Positions 1 through 9,108 of a stretch of DNA of 41,034 nucleotides are shown here, one piece after another. This DNA is from an uncultured Alphaproteobacteria bacterium (GTDB lineage Bacteria; Pseudomonadota; Alphaproteobacteria; HIMB59), in NCBI GenBank assembly GCA_902543855.1, contig CACBZW010000003.1, forward strand, positions 1 through 41,034, in the 5' to 3' direction. Below the pieces are notes generated by a model, which worked only from the letters and a program-made list of their open reading frames with translations, had not been told where the DNA came from and did not search any database. The position numbers and the translations under genes were made by a program. The number at the start of each line of letters is the position of its first letter. Position 1 is the first letter of the stretch.

Positions 1-1188
1 TTAGTTTAAAGCCCTAACTGCCTTTTGAGCTGCATCTTCTAAATTATCTGCCGAAATAATTGAGAGCCCAGATTTGTTTAAAATTTCTTTCCCTAAGTCA
101 ACATTGGTTCCTTCTAATCTTACTACCAATGGAACTTGAATAGATAGCTCTTTAGCTGCAGCTACCACACCCTCAGCGATAATGTCACATTTCATAATGC
201 CACCAAAAATATTTACCAAAATAGCTTTTACATTTGGATCTTGCAGAATTATAGAAAAAGCTTTAGCTACTCTCTCTTTTGTCGCTCCTCCTCCTACATC
301 TAGAAAATTTGCAGGACTGCCACCATGTAATTTTATTATATCCATTGTACCCATTGCAAGACCAGCTCCATTTACCATGCATCCAATTTGACCATCTAAT
401 TTGACGTAGTTAAGCTCATGTTTTGAAGCCTCAATCTCTGCTGGGTCCTCTTCAGTTTCATCTCTCATTGAAGCTACATCTTTATGTTTATAAAGGGCAT
501 TGTCATCTATCGATACCTTCGCATCTAAAGCCAAAAAATTACCCTCACCAGTCAATACAAAAGGATTAACTTCTACTAGAGAGGCATCTGAAGACAAAAA
601 ACTATTGTAAATTTTTTGAATTTGATCACAAAAATCATTTGATAGGTTTTGATCTATCTTTAGACCTTCAGTTAATTTATTTAAACTATTTTGGTCAATA
701 ATACTGTCCCCAGGGACATTAACAGTAATAATTTTTTCAGGTTGCTTTTCTGCTACCTCCTCGATTTCCATACCACCCTCAGTAGAGGCTATAATTGAAA
801 TTGAAGATGTCGCTCTATCAACGAGCATACTTAGATAGTACTCTTTTTTGATATCACACCCTTCCTCAATATAAAGTCTATTTACCTGTTTTCCACTTGG
901 ACCAGTTTGTTTTGTAACTAAAGTTTTACCAAACATTTTTTTTGCGTTTTCTTTGGCTTCATCTTTTGAGAAGCAAACTCTCACACCACCTTTGTCATCA
1001 CCACTATCTGTAAATTTTCCCGCGCCTCTTCCACCTGCATGAATTTGAGACTTCACGACCATAACGGGTGTTTTGATAGAGTCTACAGCAGTTTCTATAT
1101 CGCTATCATCTAATACTGGGTAGCCATTTAAAACTCTAACGTTATTATTTTTTAATAATATTTTCGCTTGGTATTCGTGCAGATTCAT
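1..1188 (-). CDS. sucC: Succinyl-CoA synthetase (ADP-forming) beta subunit
   Basis: 395 aa, [12 protein letters not shown] start, ATP-grasp pattern, [12 protein letters not shown] and [13 protein letters not shown] motifs typical of SucC. Confidence 0.97.
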   Translation of the reverse strand: MNLHEYQAKILLKNNNVRVLNGYPVLDDSDIETAVDSIKTPVMVVKSQIHAGGRGAGKFTDSGDDKGGVRVCFSKDEAKENAKKMFGKTLVTKQTGPSGKQVNRLYIEEGCDIKKEYYLSMLVDRATSSISIIASTEGGMEIEEVAEKQPEKIITVNVPGDSIIDQNSLNKLTEGLKIDQNLSNDFCDQIQKIYNSFLSSDASLVEVNPFVLTGEGNFLALDAKVSIDDNALYKHKDVASMRDETEEDPAEIEASKHELNYVKLDGQIGCMVNGAGLAMGTMDIIKLHGGSPANFLDVGGGATKERVAKAFSIILQDPNVKAILVNIFGGIMKCDIIAEGVVAAAKELSIQVPLVVRLEGTNVDLGKEILNKSGLSIISADNLEDAAQKAVRALN

Positions 1189-2159
1189 TTTTTTTCTCCT
1201 TTTATGCTTAAAACTATTTTTCCTATATGGTCAGATTTTTCCATAACCTCATGTGCTTTATTTGCATCACTCATATTAAAAGTTTCAAAAATTGTTGGTT
1301 TATATTTATCATTCTCTATCAAAGGCCATATTTCTTTGACAACCTGATCAACAATATTTCCCTTTTCAGATGGAGATCTTGATCTTAATGTTGATCCAGA
1401 TATTTTTAATTGTTTATTCATTATATGTAAAAGATTAGTTTCTGCTTTAATCCCACCGAGAGCAGCAATATAAGTAAGTCTTCCTTTAAAGTTTAATATT
1501 TTTAAATTTTTTTTTAAATAATCTCCTCCAACCATATCTAATATTACATCAACCTTTAATTTTTTCTCATTAAAATATTCCTCAAAATCTGTATCTTTGT
1601 AGTTAATAGCATCAGTGGCTCCTAATTCGATACAACTCTTACATTTCCCACTCGTACCAGCGGTTACAAAAATATTTTTTGTATAATTTTTAAGAATTGA
1701 AATAGCAGTTGTGCCGATACCACTACTTCCACCATGTATCAAAATCGCCTCATCTCTTTGAAATTTAGATACATTGAAAATATTCTCAAAAACAGTGAGT
1801 GTGGTTTCTGGTAAGCAGCCAGCTTCATGTAAATTTAAATTTTTTGGTAATGACATTACTTGTTTTTCATTGACATTTACGTACTCCGCATATCCACCAC
1901 CTCCAAGAATTGCACAAACTTGGTCTCCTAAACTAAAGTTTTTTACTGACTTTCCTAATTTGGTAACTATTCCCGAACACTCTAATCCAATAATTTCACT
2001 CTCACCTGAGGGTGGTGGATAATGTCCGTTTTTTTGGAGAATATCTGCTCTATTTATTCCAGCGAAATGAATTTCAATTTGGATTTGTTCATCAAGAGGG
2101 TCAGCGATCTCTTTTTCGTCTAAAAACAAACTTCCATATTTATAATTTATAAACTTCAA
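1185..2159 (-). CDS. NAD(P)H:quinone oxidoreductase / zinc-free alcohol dehydrogenase-like (MDR superfamily, PIG3-type)
   Basis: [32 protein letters not shown] and [12 protein letters not shown] motifs. The ORF track starts at a TTG at 2195. An in-frame TTG at 2159..2157 gives MKFINYKYG..., which aligns better with family N-termini. Overlaps the sucC start by 4 bp. Confidence 0.85.
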   Translation of the reverse strand: MKFINYKYGSLFLDEKEIADPLDEQIQIEIHFAGINRADILQKNGHYPPPSGESEIIGLECSGIVTKLGKSVKNFSLGDQVCAILGGGGYAEYVNVNEKQVMSLPKNLNLHEAGCLPETTLTVFENIFNVSKFQRDEAILIHGGSSGIGTTAISILKNYTKNIFVTAGTSGKCKSCIELGATDAINYKDTDFEEYFNEKKLKVDVILDMVGGDYLKKNLKILNFKGRLTYIAALGGIKAETNLLHIMNKQLKISGSTLRSRSPSEKGNIVDQVVKEIWPLIENDKYKPTIFETFNMSDANKAHEVMEKSDHIGKIVLSIKGEKK

Positions 2160-2178
2160 TTTAACTGCCTGTGGTATT

Positions 2179-2195
2179 TTGTATACATTATACAA
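2179..2195. promoter_or_regulatory. Probable GntR-family operator (17-bp palindrome TTGTATACATTATACAA)
   Basis: Perfect 7-bp inverted repeat (TTGTATA/TATACAA) around CAT. Nearly identical to the palindrome at 6108-6124. Upstream of the TTT transporter operon and of the likely qor start. Confidence 0.7.
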
Positions 2196-2344
2196 TTAAA
2201 TAACACAATCACTGTTGTAAATGTCAAGAAAATCAATGCTAAAACATGGTTTTTTCTAATTTTAAATAAATGCTAATTAAGAATATATTTTTAATATTCT
2301 CTTAAATAGTTTATTGTACTGCTTAACCTATAGGAGGAAACAAT

Positions 2345-3322
2345 ATGTCAATAATCAAAAAATTAGCATTAGTTATTGTTTCACTTTCACTTGTCGCTGT
2401 TAGTTCAGTGTCTTCTGCGAAGCCTTTTAGTCCAAAGAAGCCAGTTGAACTTATTATCCCAGCTGGTCAAGGTGGTGGAGCTGACGAAATTGCTAGATTA
2501 GTTCAAGGTGTTATTGAAAAGAATGACTATGCGTCTAAGCCTGTGATTCCAATTAACAAAGCTGGTGGATCAGGTGGTGAGGCTATGACTTATGTTAAGA
2601 AAAAAGCTGGTGATGAGCACACACTTATCATCACTCTTAACAACGTTCTTACAACACCGGTTAACCAACCAGAATTAGGTATCGACTTCTTCAATGATTT
2701 CACACCTTTAGCAAGACTTATCACTGATACATTCTTAGTTTGGATTGCAACAGAGGGTAAGAACACTGCTGGTGTTGAAACTTTTGATGATTTCATCGAC
2801 CTCGCAAGAGGAAATGGTCTAGTGATGGGTGGTACAGGAAGTATGTCTGAGGACGAATTACTTCTTGGTATGATGAGAGGTCAATTTGGATTTGATGCTA
2901 AGTATGTTCCATACAGCGGCGGTGGTGCTGTTGCAAAGGGACTTGTTGGTGGCGAGTCTGACTTCACATTAAACAACCCTTCAGAGCAAATGGGTTTCTA
3001 TCAATCAGGTGACTCAAAAGCATTAGTTATGATGACTCCTGAGAGAAATCCTGCATTCCCTGAAGTACCATCTTCATATGAATTAGGTTATCCTGATCTT
3101 GAGTACTACATGATGAGAGCATTTATGGCTCCAGCTGGTATTGATGCAGAGGTAGAGAAGTACTACACAGGACTTCTTCACACTGTTTATCATGATAACG
3201 AGTTCCAAACTTTCAACATCGACGACGGAAAGTTAATGAGCTGGTTAGAGGGTTTTGGTCTTAAAGATTTCTTAGCAATCGAATATGCTAAGCACGGTGA
3301 GATCATTAAAAACTTTAACTAA
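2345..3322 (+). CDS. Tripartite tricarboxylate transporter substrate-binding protein (TctC/Bug family)
   Basis: Signal peptide, then KPVELIIPAGQGGGADEIAR and YVPYSGGGAVAKGLVGGESDFTLNNPSE; followed by TctB- and TctA-like genes; AGGAGG SD. Confidence 0.92.
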   Translation: MSIIKKLALVIVSLSLVAVSSVSSAKPFSPKKPVELIIPAGQGGGADEIARLVQGVIEKNDYASKPVIPINKAGGSGGEAMTYVKKKAGDEHTLIITLNNVLTTPVNQPELGIDFFNDFTPLARLITDTFLVWIATEGKNTAGVETFDDFIDLARGNGLVMGGTGSMSEDELLLGMMRGQFGFDAKYVPYSGGGAVAKGLVGGESDFTLNNPSEQMGFYQSGDSKALVMMTPERNPAFPEVPSSYELGYPDLEYYMMRAFMAPAGIDAEVEKYYTGLLHTVYHDNEFQTFNIDDGKLMSWLEGFGLKDFLAIEYAKHGEIIKNFN

Positions 3323-3341
3323 TACTTAAATTAAGAGTGAT

Positions 3342-3866
3342 ATGAGCATAACAAACAAAATAACTGTCAAAAGAGCAGAAATTGCAGTGGCGGTTATTTT
3401 AGCGTTATGCTCAATCGCTCTGATGATTAAAAGTGCTGAGAATAGAATTACATGGAACGCGGAAGAAAACATGGGTGCGGGATTTCTTCCTTTTTACCTT
3501 TCTCTTGGCATGTTTATTTGTACCGTCCTTACCATAATAAAATTTGTTCTAAAAAGGTCACCACAATCTAAAGATGACTCTCCTTTTATTGATGCTGAAG
3601 CATTCAAATATATTGCAGTAACAATTATTTCATTAGTTATTTTAGTTTTAGCAATAGGCTACTTGGGAATTTACTTTTCACTTATCTTTTTTTTAGCTTT
3701 TTATCTTAGATATTTTAGTTCTAAAAGTGTCCTATTTATATCTGTATTTTCTTTAATCACACCAGTTTTAACCTTTTTATTTTTTGAATGGCTTTTAAAA
3801 ATACCTTTACCTCAAGGTATTTCAGAGCCCTTATTTTATCCAGTATACGATTTTATGTATTCATAA
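3342..3866 (+). CDS. Tripartite tricarboxylate transporter small membrane subunit (TctB family)
   Basis: 174 aa, about 4 TM segments, located between TctC and TctA. Confidence 0.88.
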   Translation: MSITNKITVKRAEIAVAVILALCSIALMIKSAENRITWNAEENMGAGFLPFYLSLGMFICTVLTIIKFVLKRSPQSKDDSPFIDAEAFKYIAVTIISLVILVLAIGYLGIYFSLIFFLAFYLRYFSSKSVLFISVFSLITPVLTFLFFEWLLKIPLPQGISEPLFYPVYDFMYS

Positions 3867-3894
3867 TGAGATTGGTAAAGTAAAGACATAAAAA

Positions 3895-5418
3895 ATGGAT
3901 GTATTTATACTTCTTTTAGAGGGAATTTTTGTATCCTTTCAACCCTTAAACCTTGGTCTTTTAATATTCGGCTGTCTAATTGGTTTATTCGTGGGTGCAA
4001 TGCCTGGTCTTGGTTCAGTTAATGGTGTTGCTATACTTATTCCAATTACATTTATTATACCACCCACTGCAGCAATAATATTTTTAGCAGCTGTCTATTA
4101 CGGTGCTATGTATGGAGGTGCCATAAGTTCAGTTATGCTAGGTATACCTGGAGCTTCAACTGCTGTAGCTACAGTTTTTGATGGAAGACCCTTAGCTGTT
4201 AAAGGAGAAGCTATGACAGCTTTAACTGCAGCAGCAGTCGGCTCTTTCGTTGGTGGTACTGTATCTGTAATTTTATTTACTTTATTTGCACCACCTCTGG
4301 CTGAGGTAGCACTAAGATTTAATGCGCCTGAAACCTTTGCATTAATGGTAATGGCATTTGCGACATTTGTAGGCTTAGGTGGAGATGACGTTCCAAAAAC
4401 TATTTTTTCTATATTAATTGGATTAGCTTTATCAACTATAGGCTTAGATCTAATTACAGGAAAGCCAAGATTAATTTTCTTTAATATCCCTGGATTTCTT
4501 CATGGAATTAATTTCCTTGTACTTGCTATCGGAATTTACGGAATTGGCGAAATGCTTTGGACCCTTGAAGAAACAAAAGGTAAAGTTCAAATGTCAAAAT
4601 TATCAGTCAACATGAAGGAAGTTGGAAGAGCATTTGGCGCTCTTAAAAAAACTATAATGGCAATGAACATTGGTTCTTTTCTAGGTTTCTTTGTAGGAAT
4701 TCTCCCTGCGGCAGGTGCCACACCGGCATCACTTATGTCATATGGAATTACAAAACAATTATCAAAAAATTCAAAAGAATTTGGCTCAGGTGTCCCTGCT
4801 GGAGTTGTTGCTCCAGAATGTGCAAATAATTCTGCTAGCACTGGAAGCATGCTCCCTATGTTAACATTAGGTATTCCAGGGTCACCTACAACTGCTATTT
4901 TACTTGGGGGGATGATTTTATGGGGACTTACACCAGGTCCTCTTTTATTTACTCAAGAGCCCGAGTTTGTTTGGGGCTTAATTGGTAGTCTTTACATTGC
5001 TAACTTCTTTACACTGGTTTTAAATATTGCGTTAATTCCAGCTTTTTTAATGGTATTAAGGATACCATTTGCCATCTTGGCCCCAGTTATTTTTGTTCTT
5101 TGTGTAACAGGCGGTTATGCACCTACACAAAGTCTTCACGACGTATGGTTAATGTTGCTATTCGGTTTTGCAGGATACATTTTGAGAAAATTAGATTACC
5201 CTGTGGCACCAGCTGTTTTATCTATTGTTCTTGGTCCATTAGCTGAAAAAGCCTTAAGACAGTCTCTAATTTTATCTGATGGTAGTATGGGAATATTTTT
5301 TGATATGTCAGAAAAACCTATTGCTGCAATCATAATGTATATTGCAATTGTACTTTTAATTATGCCAGCATTTGGCCCTCTCTATAGAAAATTTTTTAAA
5401 AAAGCACAGACAACTTAA
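3895..5418 (+). CDS. Tripartite tricarboxylate transporter large membrane subunit (TctA family)
   Basis: 507 aa polytopic; GAMPGLGSVNGVAILIPITF, PGASTAVATVFDGRPLA, GFFVGILPAAGATPASLMSYGITKQLSK, LTLGIPGSPTTAILLGGMILWGLTPGP are TctA signatures. Confidence 0.96.
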   Translation: MDVFILLLEGIFVSFQPLNLGLLIFGCLIGLFVGAMPGLGSVNGVAILIPITFIIPPTAAIIFLAAVYYGAMYGGAISSVMLGIPGASTAVATVFDGRPLAVKGEAMTALTAAAVGSFVGGTVSVILFTLFAPPLAEVALRFNAPETFALMVMAFATFVGLGGDDVPKTIFSILIGLALSTIGLDLITGKPRLIFFNIPGFLHGINFLVLAIGIYGIGEMLWTLEETKGKVQMSKLSVNMKEVGRAFGALKKTIMAMNIGSFLGFFVGILPAAGATPASLMSYGITKQLSKNSKEFGSGVPAGVVAPECANNSASTGSMLPMLTLGIPGSPTTAILLGGMILWGLTPGPLLFTQEPEFVWGLIGSLYIANFFTLVLNIALIPAFLMVLRIPFAILAPVIFVLCVTGGYAPTQSLHDVWLMLLFGFAGYILRKLDYPVAPAVLSIVLGPLAEKALRQSLILSDGSMGIFFDMSEKPIAAIIMYIAIVLLIMPAFGPLYRKFFKKAQTT

Positions 5419-6078
5419 ATGATCCAAAAAATAGGACCGGTAAACCTAAAAGGTAAGGTATACGATTCACTAAAAAAATATATTTTGTCACTTAATATAT
5501 ATTTAAAACAAAGTGATTTTCATCTAGATGAAAGACAATTGTCTGAAAAGCTAGGAGTTAGTCGGACACCTATTCGAGAAGCTGTAGCTAAATTAGAGCA
5601 AGAGGGAATTGTTAAAACAGTCCCAAGAAGAGGCGTATTTGTGCACAGAAAATCAAAAAAAGAATTGATTGATATTGTAACTGTATGGGCAGGTCTAGAG
5701 GGTTATGCAGCTCATTTAATTATTGCTAATTCCACCAAAGATGAGATTGAAAGTTTAAATAAGTATTGTCATTACTCAAAAGAGAACGTTTTGTCTGAAC
5801 TTGATAACTACTCAAATGATAATATTAAATTTCATAATCAAATTATGAAATTAACTAAAGTAAAATTAATGGGAGAAATTTTAGAGTCACAGTTAATTCA
5901 TTTACAATACTTGAGGAAAAAATTTGTAATAGAGTCTCATAGAGCTGTGAAATCAATTGATGAACATAATGACATTGTTAGATCTCTTGTCGCAGGTCAG
6001 GGATCAAAAGCAGAAAAACTTCTTAAAAATCACGCACTTACTTTAGTTGATAAGATACAAGAAAGCATTAATTCTTAA
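5419..6078 (+). CDS. GntR family transcriptional regulator, FCD (FadR-type) C-terminal domain
   Basis: N-terminal wHTH LDERQLSEKLGVSRTPIREAVAKLEQEGIVKTVPRRGVFV; FCD-like helical C-terminus. ATG directly follows the TctA stop codon. Confidence 0.95.
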   Translation: MIQKIGPVNLKGKVYDSLKKYILSLNIYLKQSDFHLDERQLSEKLGVSRTPIREAVAKLEQEGIVKTVPRRGVFVHRKSKKELIDIVTVWAGLEGYAAHLIIANSTKDEIESLNKYCHYSKENVLSELDNYSNDNIKFHNQIMKLTKVKLMGEILESQLIHLQYLRKKFVIESHRAVKSIDEHNDIVRSLVAGQGSKAEKLLKNHALTLVDKIQESINS

Positions 6079-6107
6079 GGCAAAATTCTTTGCAAGACCT
6101 CTAAATC

Positions 6108-6124
6108 TGGTATACATTATACCA
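6108..6124. promoter_or_regulatory. Probable GntR-family operator (17-bp palindrome TGGTATACATTATACCA)
   Basis: Perfect 7-bp inverted repeat (TGGTATA/TATACCA) around CAT, 18 bp before the start of the ThDP enzyme gene. Near duplicate of 2179-2195. Confidence 0.75.
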
Positions 6125-6141
6125 CCAGGGAGAGGTTAAAA

Positions 6142-7818
6142 ATGTCTACAGGATCTAATGAACAAATGATAACTGGCGGGGAGCTGGTTGCTAAAGCTCT
6201 TAAAGCAGAGGGAGTTGAGGTTATTTACACTTTATGTGGGGGACACATTATTGATATTTACAATGGATGTCTAAACGAAGGAATTAAAATTATTGACGTA
6301 CGTCATGAAGAAGTTGCCTCTCATGCAGCTGATGGTTATGCAAGAATGACAGGTAAACCTGGGTGTGCAGTTGTTACTGCTGGACCAGGCACGACACATG
6401 CATTAACAGGAGTAGCAAATGCTTTTAGAGCTGAAATCCCAATGCTTTTAATAGGAGGACAAAGTTCACTCACACAACATAAAATGGGATCTTTACAAGA
6501 TTTACCTCACGTAGACATGATGCAACCAATTACAAAATTTGCAGCAACTGTAATGTCAACCGAGAGATGTGCAGACATGGTATCAATGGCTTTTAGGGAA
6601 ACTAGAAATGGATCTTTTGGTCCATCATTTTTAGAAATTCCAAGAGACATACTTGACTCTTCAATTCCAATGAGCAAAGCCGTCTTACCAGAAGCTGGTA
6701 AATATAGTGCTTCATCAAAAACATTAGCAGACCCAGTAGATGTACAAAAAGCTGCAGACATAATTTCAAATGCAGAGAGACCATGCATACTTTTAGGTCA
6801 ACAGGTTTGGACTTGCCAATCTACGAAAGATGCAATCGACTTTGTTAAAAATATGAATATCCCTGCTTATTTAAATGGTGCAGCAAGAGGTTCAATGCCT
6901 CCTGGAGACCCACATCACTTTCACAGAACAAGAAGAAATGCCTTTACCAAGTCAGATTGTATCATAATTGTTGGAACACCTTTTGATTTTAGAATGGGTT
7001 ACGGTAAAAGATTAAATCCTAACGCAACTGTTATTCAAATTGATATGGACTATAGAACTGTTGGAAAAAATAGAGATATATCACTTGGTTTAGTTGGACA
7101 TATAGGAACAACTCTAAAGGCTATCTCTGAAGCAGGAACAAAAAAAGATCGATCAGATTGGTTTAATGAACTTCGATCTGGAGAAGAGGCAGCTTTAGAA
7201 AAATTGATGCCTACATTTACAACAGATAAATCTCCTATTAGTCCTTATAGAGTAGCTTGGGAACTCAACCAGTTTTTAAATGAAGATACTATATACATAG
7301 GTGATGGAGGAGACGTTGTAACCATAAGTGCTCAAGCAGTTCAACCTAGAATGCCTGGTGCTTGGATGGACCCAGGGCCCCTTGGAACTTTAGGTGTCGG
7401 AGTACCATACGCGCTTGCAGCCAAATTAGCTGCACCTGAAAAAGAAATTCTTTTATATTGTGGTGATGGTGCTTTTTCGATGACCGGAATGGACTTCGAG
7501 GCTTTTGTCAGACACAAAGCACCTGTTTTAACAGTTATTGGTAATAACTCTGCTCAAAACCAGATCAGATTTGGTCAAATTATGAAGTATGGTGAAGATA
7601 AAGGAAATGTTGGAAACATCTTGGGTGATGTTAACTTTGATGAGTTTGCAAAAATCTTTGGTGGTCATGGCGAAGCTGTTAGAGAAGCAAAAGAAATCCA
7701 ACCTGCCCTTCAAAGAGCTAGAGAAGCCGTAAAGTCAGGTATACCTGCAATCGTAAATATTTGGGTGGATAAAGAAGAATTTGCTCCTGGTACAAAAAAC
7801 CAGACTATGTACAAATAA
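6142..7818 (+). CDS. ThDP-dependent enzyme, 2-hydroxyacyl-CoA lyase / acetolactate-synthase-like (ILVBL/HACL-type)
   Basis: 558 aa; GGELVAKALKAEGVEVIYTLCGGHI, RHEEVASHAADGYARMTG (catalytic Glu region), ThDP motif GDGAFSMTGMDFEAFVRHKAPVLTVIGNN. Next to a formyl-CoA-transferase-like gene. Confidence 0.85.
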   Translation: MSTGSNEQMITGGELVAKALKAEGVEVIYTLCGGHIIDIYNGCLNEGIKIIDVRHEEVASHAADGYARMTGKPGCAVVTAGPGTTHALTGVANAFRAEIPMLLIGGQSSLTQHKMGSLQDLPHVDMMQPITKFAATVMSTERCADMVSMAFRETRNGSFGPSFLEIPRDILDSSIPMSKAVLPEAGKYSASSKTLADPVDVQKAADIISNAERPCILLGQQVWTCQSTKDAIDFVKNMNIPAYLNGAARGSMPPGDPHHFHRTRRNAFTKSDCIIIVGTPFDFRMGYGKRLNPNATVIQIDMDYRTVGKNRDISLGLVGHIGTTLKAISEAGTKKDRSDWFNELRSGEEAALEKLMPTFTTDKSPISPYRVAWELNQFLNEDTIYIGDGGDVVTISAQAVQPRMPGAWMDPGPLGTLGVGVPYALAAKLAAPEKEILLYCGDGAFSMTGMDFEAFVRHKAPVLTVIGNNSAQNQIRFGQIMKYGEDKGNVGNILGDVNFDEFAKIFGGHGEAVREAKEIQPALQRAREAVKSGIPAIVNIWVDKEEFAPGTKNQTMYK

Positions 7819-7834
7819 ACTTTAGGAGGAAACT

Positions 7835-9082
7835 ATGGAAGCTTTAAAAGGTGTCAAAATATTAGACATGACACACGTCCAGTCCGGACCAACTTGCACA
7901 CAATTACTAGCTTGGTTTGGTGCAGATGTCGTAAAAGTTGAAAGACCAGGAGTGGGTGATGCTACAAGAGGTCAGCTAAGAGACGTTCCTGATGCAGACA
8001 GTTTGTACTTTACAATGCTAAACTCAAATAAAAGAAGCATAACATTAAACCCAAAGAAACCAGAGGGTTCAAAAATATTTACTAAGTTAATCCAAGAGTG
8101 TGATGTCATGGTAGAAAATTTTGCTCCTGGTGCTTTAGATAGAATGGGCTTTTCATGGGAAAAAATACAAGAAATAAATCCAAGAATGATTTATGCGTCT
8201 GTTAAAGGTTTTGGTCCTGGCAAATATGAAGATTGTAAAGTTTATGAGAATGTTGCTCAGTGCGCAGGTGGATCTGCTTCAACTACAGGTATGCTTGGAG
8301 AAGTTCCTTTAGTCACCGGTGCACAAATAGGAGATAGTGGAACAGGACTACACTTAGCATTGGGTATAGTTACTGCTTTATTCCATAGAGAAAAGTCAGG
8401 AAAGGGACAAAGAGTATCTGCCGCAATGCAAGATGGAGTTTTAAATCTTTGCAGAGTTAAACTTCGTGACCAACAAAGACTTTCAAGAGGGCCTTTAAAA
8501 GAATACTCTCAATTTGGAGAAGACATTCCTTTTGGTGACTCTACGCCTCGCGCAGGTAACGACTCAGGTGGTGGTCAGCCAGGAAGAATTCTAAAATGTA
8601 AAGGTTGGGAAAAGGATCCTAATGCATATACATATTTTATTACCCAGGCGGCTGTTTGGGAAAAAGTATGTGATGTTATTGGTAAACCCGAATGGAAAGA
8701 GGATGAAAATTACTCAACTCCTGCTAAAAGACTACCAAGGTTAAACGAAATATTTGATACAATTGAGTCATGGACAATGACTAAGACTAAATTTGAGGTT
8801 ATGGATATATGTAACCCTTTAGATATACCAGTTGGTCCAATATTATCTCTAAAAGAATTAGCTGAAGATCAAGGCCTGAGAGACACTAATACTATAGTCG
8901 AAGTCGATCACCCTGAACGAGGGAAATATTTGACTGTTGGTAATCCAATTAAGTTATCTGACTCCCCAGCAAAAGTTGAAAGATCTCCACTTCTCGGAGA
9001 GCATACTGATGAGATATTAAAAGAATTTTGTCAGATGAGTGACGATGAAATTAAAGCTGTAAGAGAGGCCGGAGCAGTATAA
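7835..9082 (+). CDS. Class III (CaiB/BaiF, Frc family) CoA transferase, formyl-CoA transferase-like
   Basis: [69 protein letters not shown] are highly Frc-like; AGGAGG SD. Confidence 0.92.
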   Translation: MEALKGVKILDMTHVQSGPTCTQLLAWFGADVVKVERPGVGDATRGQLRDVPDADSLYFTMLNSNKRSITLNPKKPEGSKIFTKLIQECDVMVENFAPGALDRMGFSWEKIQEINPRMIYASVKGFGPGKYEDCKVYENVAQCAGGSASTTGMLGEVPLVTGAQIGDSGTGLHLALGIVTALFHREKSGKGQRVSAAMQDGVLNLCRVKLRDQQRLSRGPLKEYSQFGEDIPFGDSTPRAGNDSGGGQPGRILKCKGWEKDPNAYTYFITQAAVWEKVCDVIGKPEWKEDENYSTPAKRLPRLNEIFDTIESWTMTKTKFEVMDICNPLDIPVGPILSLKELAEDQGLRDTNTIVEVDHPERGKYLTVGNPIKLSDSPAKVERSPLLGEHTDEILKEFCQMSDDEIKAVREAGAV

Positions 9083-9108
9083 GATATATTTTAATTTAAG
9101 GAGCAATA

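Noticed and set aside
182-391. Antisense ORF inside sucC, and similar opposite-strand ORFs (e.g. 1774-2022, 2590-2796, 4587-4850, 6507-6788, 33191-33487, 36137-36331, 39284-39475)
   Set aside because: All lie within confidently assigned genes and show no recognisable domains; treated as shadow ORFs.
2280-2300. AGAATAT...ATATTCT hairpin upstream of tctC
   Set aside because: Seven A/T-rich base pairs in an AT-rich intergenic region; not distinguishable from chance.
7736-7747. CAGGTATACCTG palindrome as a third GntR site
   Set aside because: It is inside the lyase coding region (Ser-Gly-Ile-Pro-Ala codons), lacks the CAT spacer and has different arms; likely chance.
6142-7818. Naming the ThDP enzyme oxalyl-CoA decarboxylase (oxc) because of the adjacent Frc-like gene
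   Set aside because: The N-terminal region (GGELVAKALKAEGVEVIYTLCGGHI...DVRHEE) reads more like the ILVBL/HACL/acetolactate-synthase branch. Without an alignment or tree the specific function cannot be assigned; oxalate stays only a possibility.
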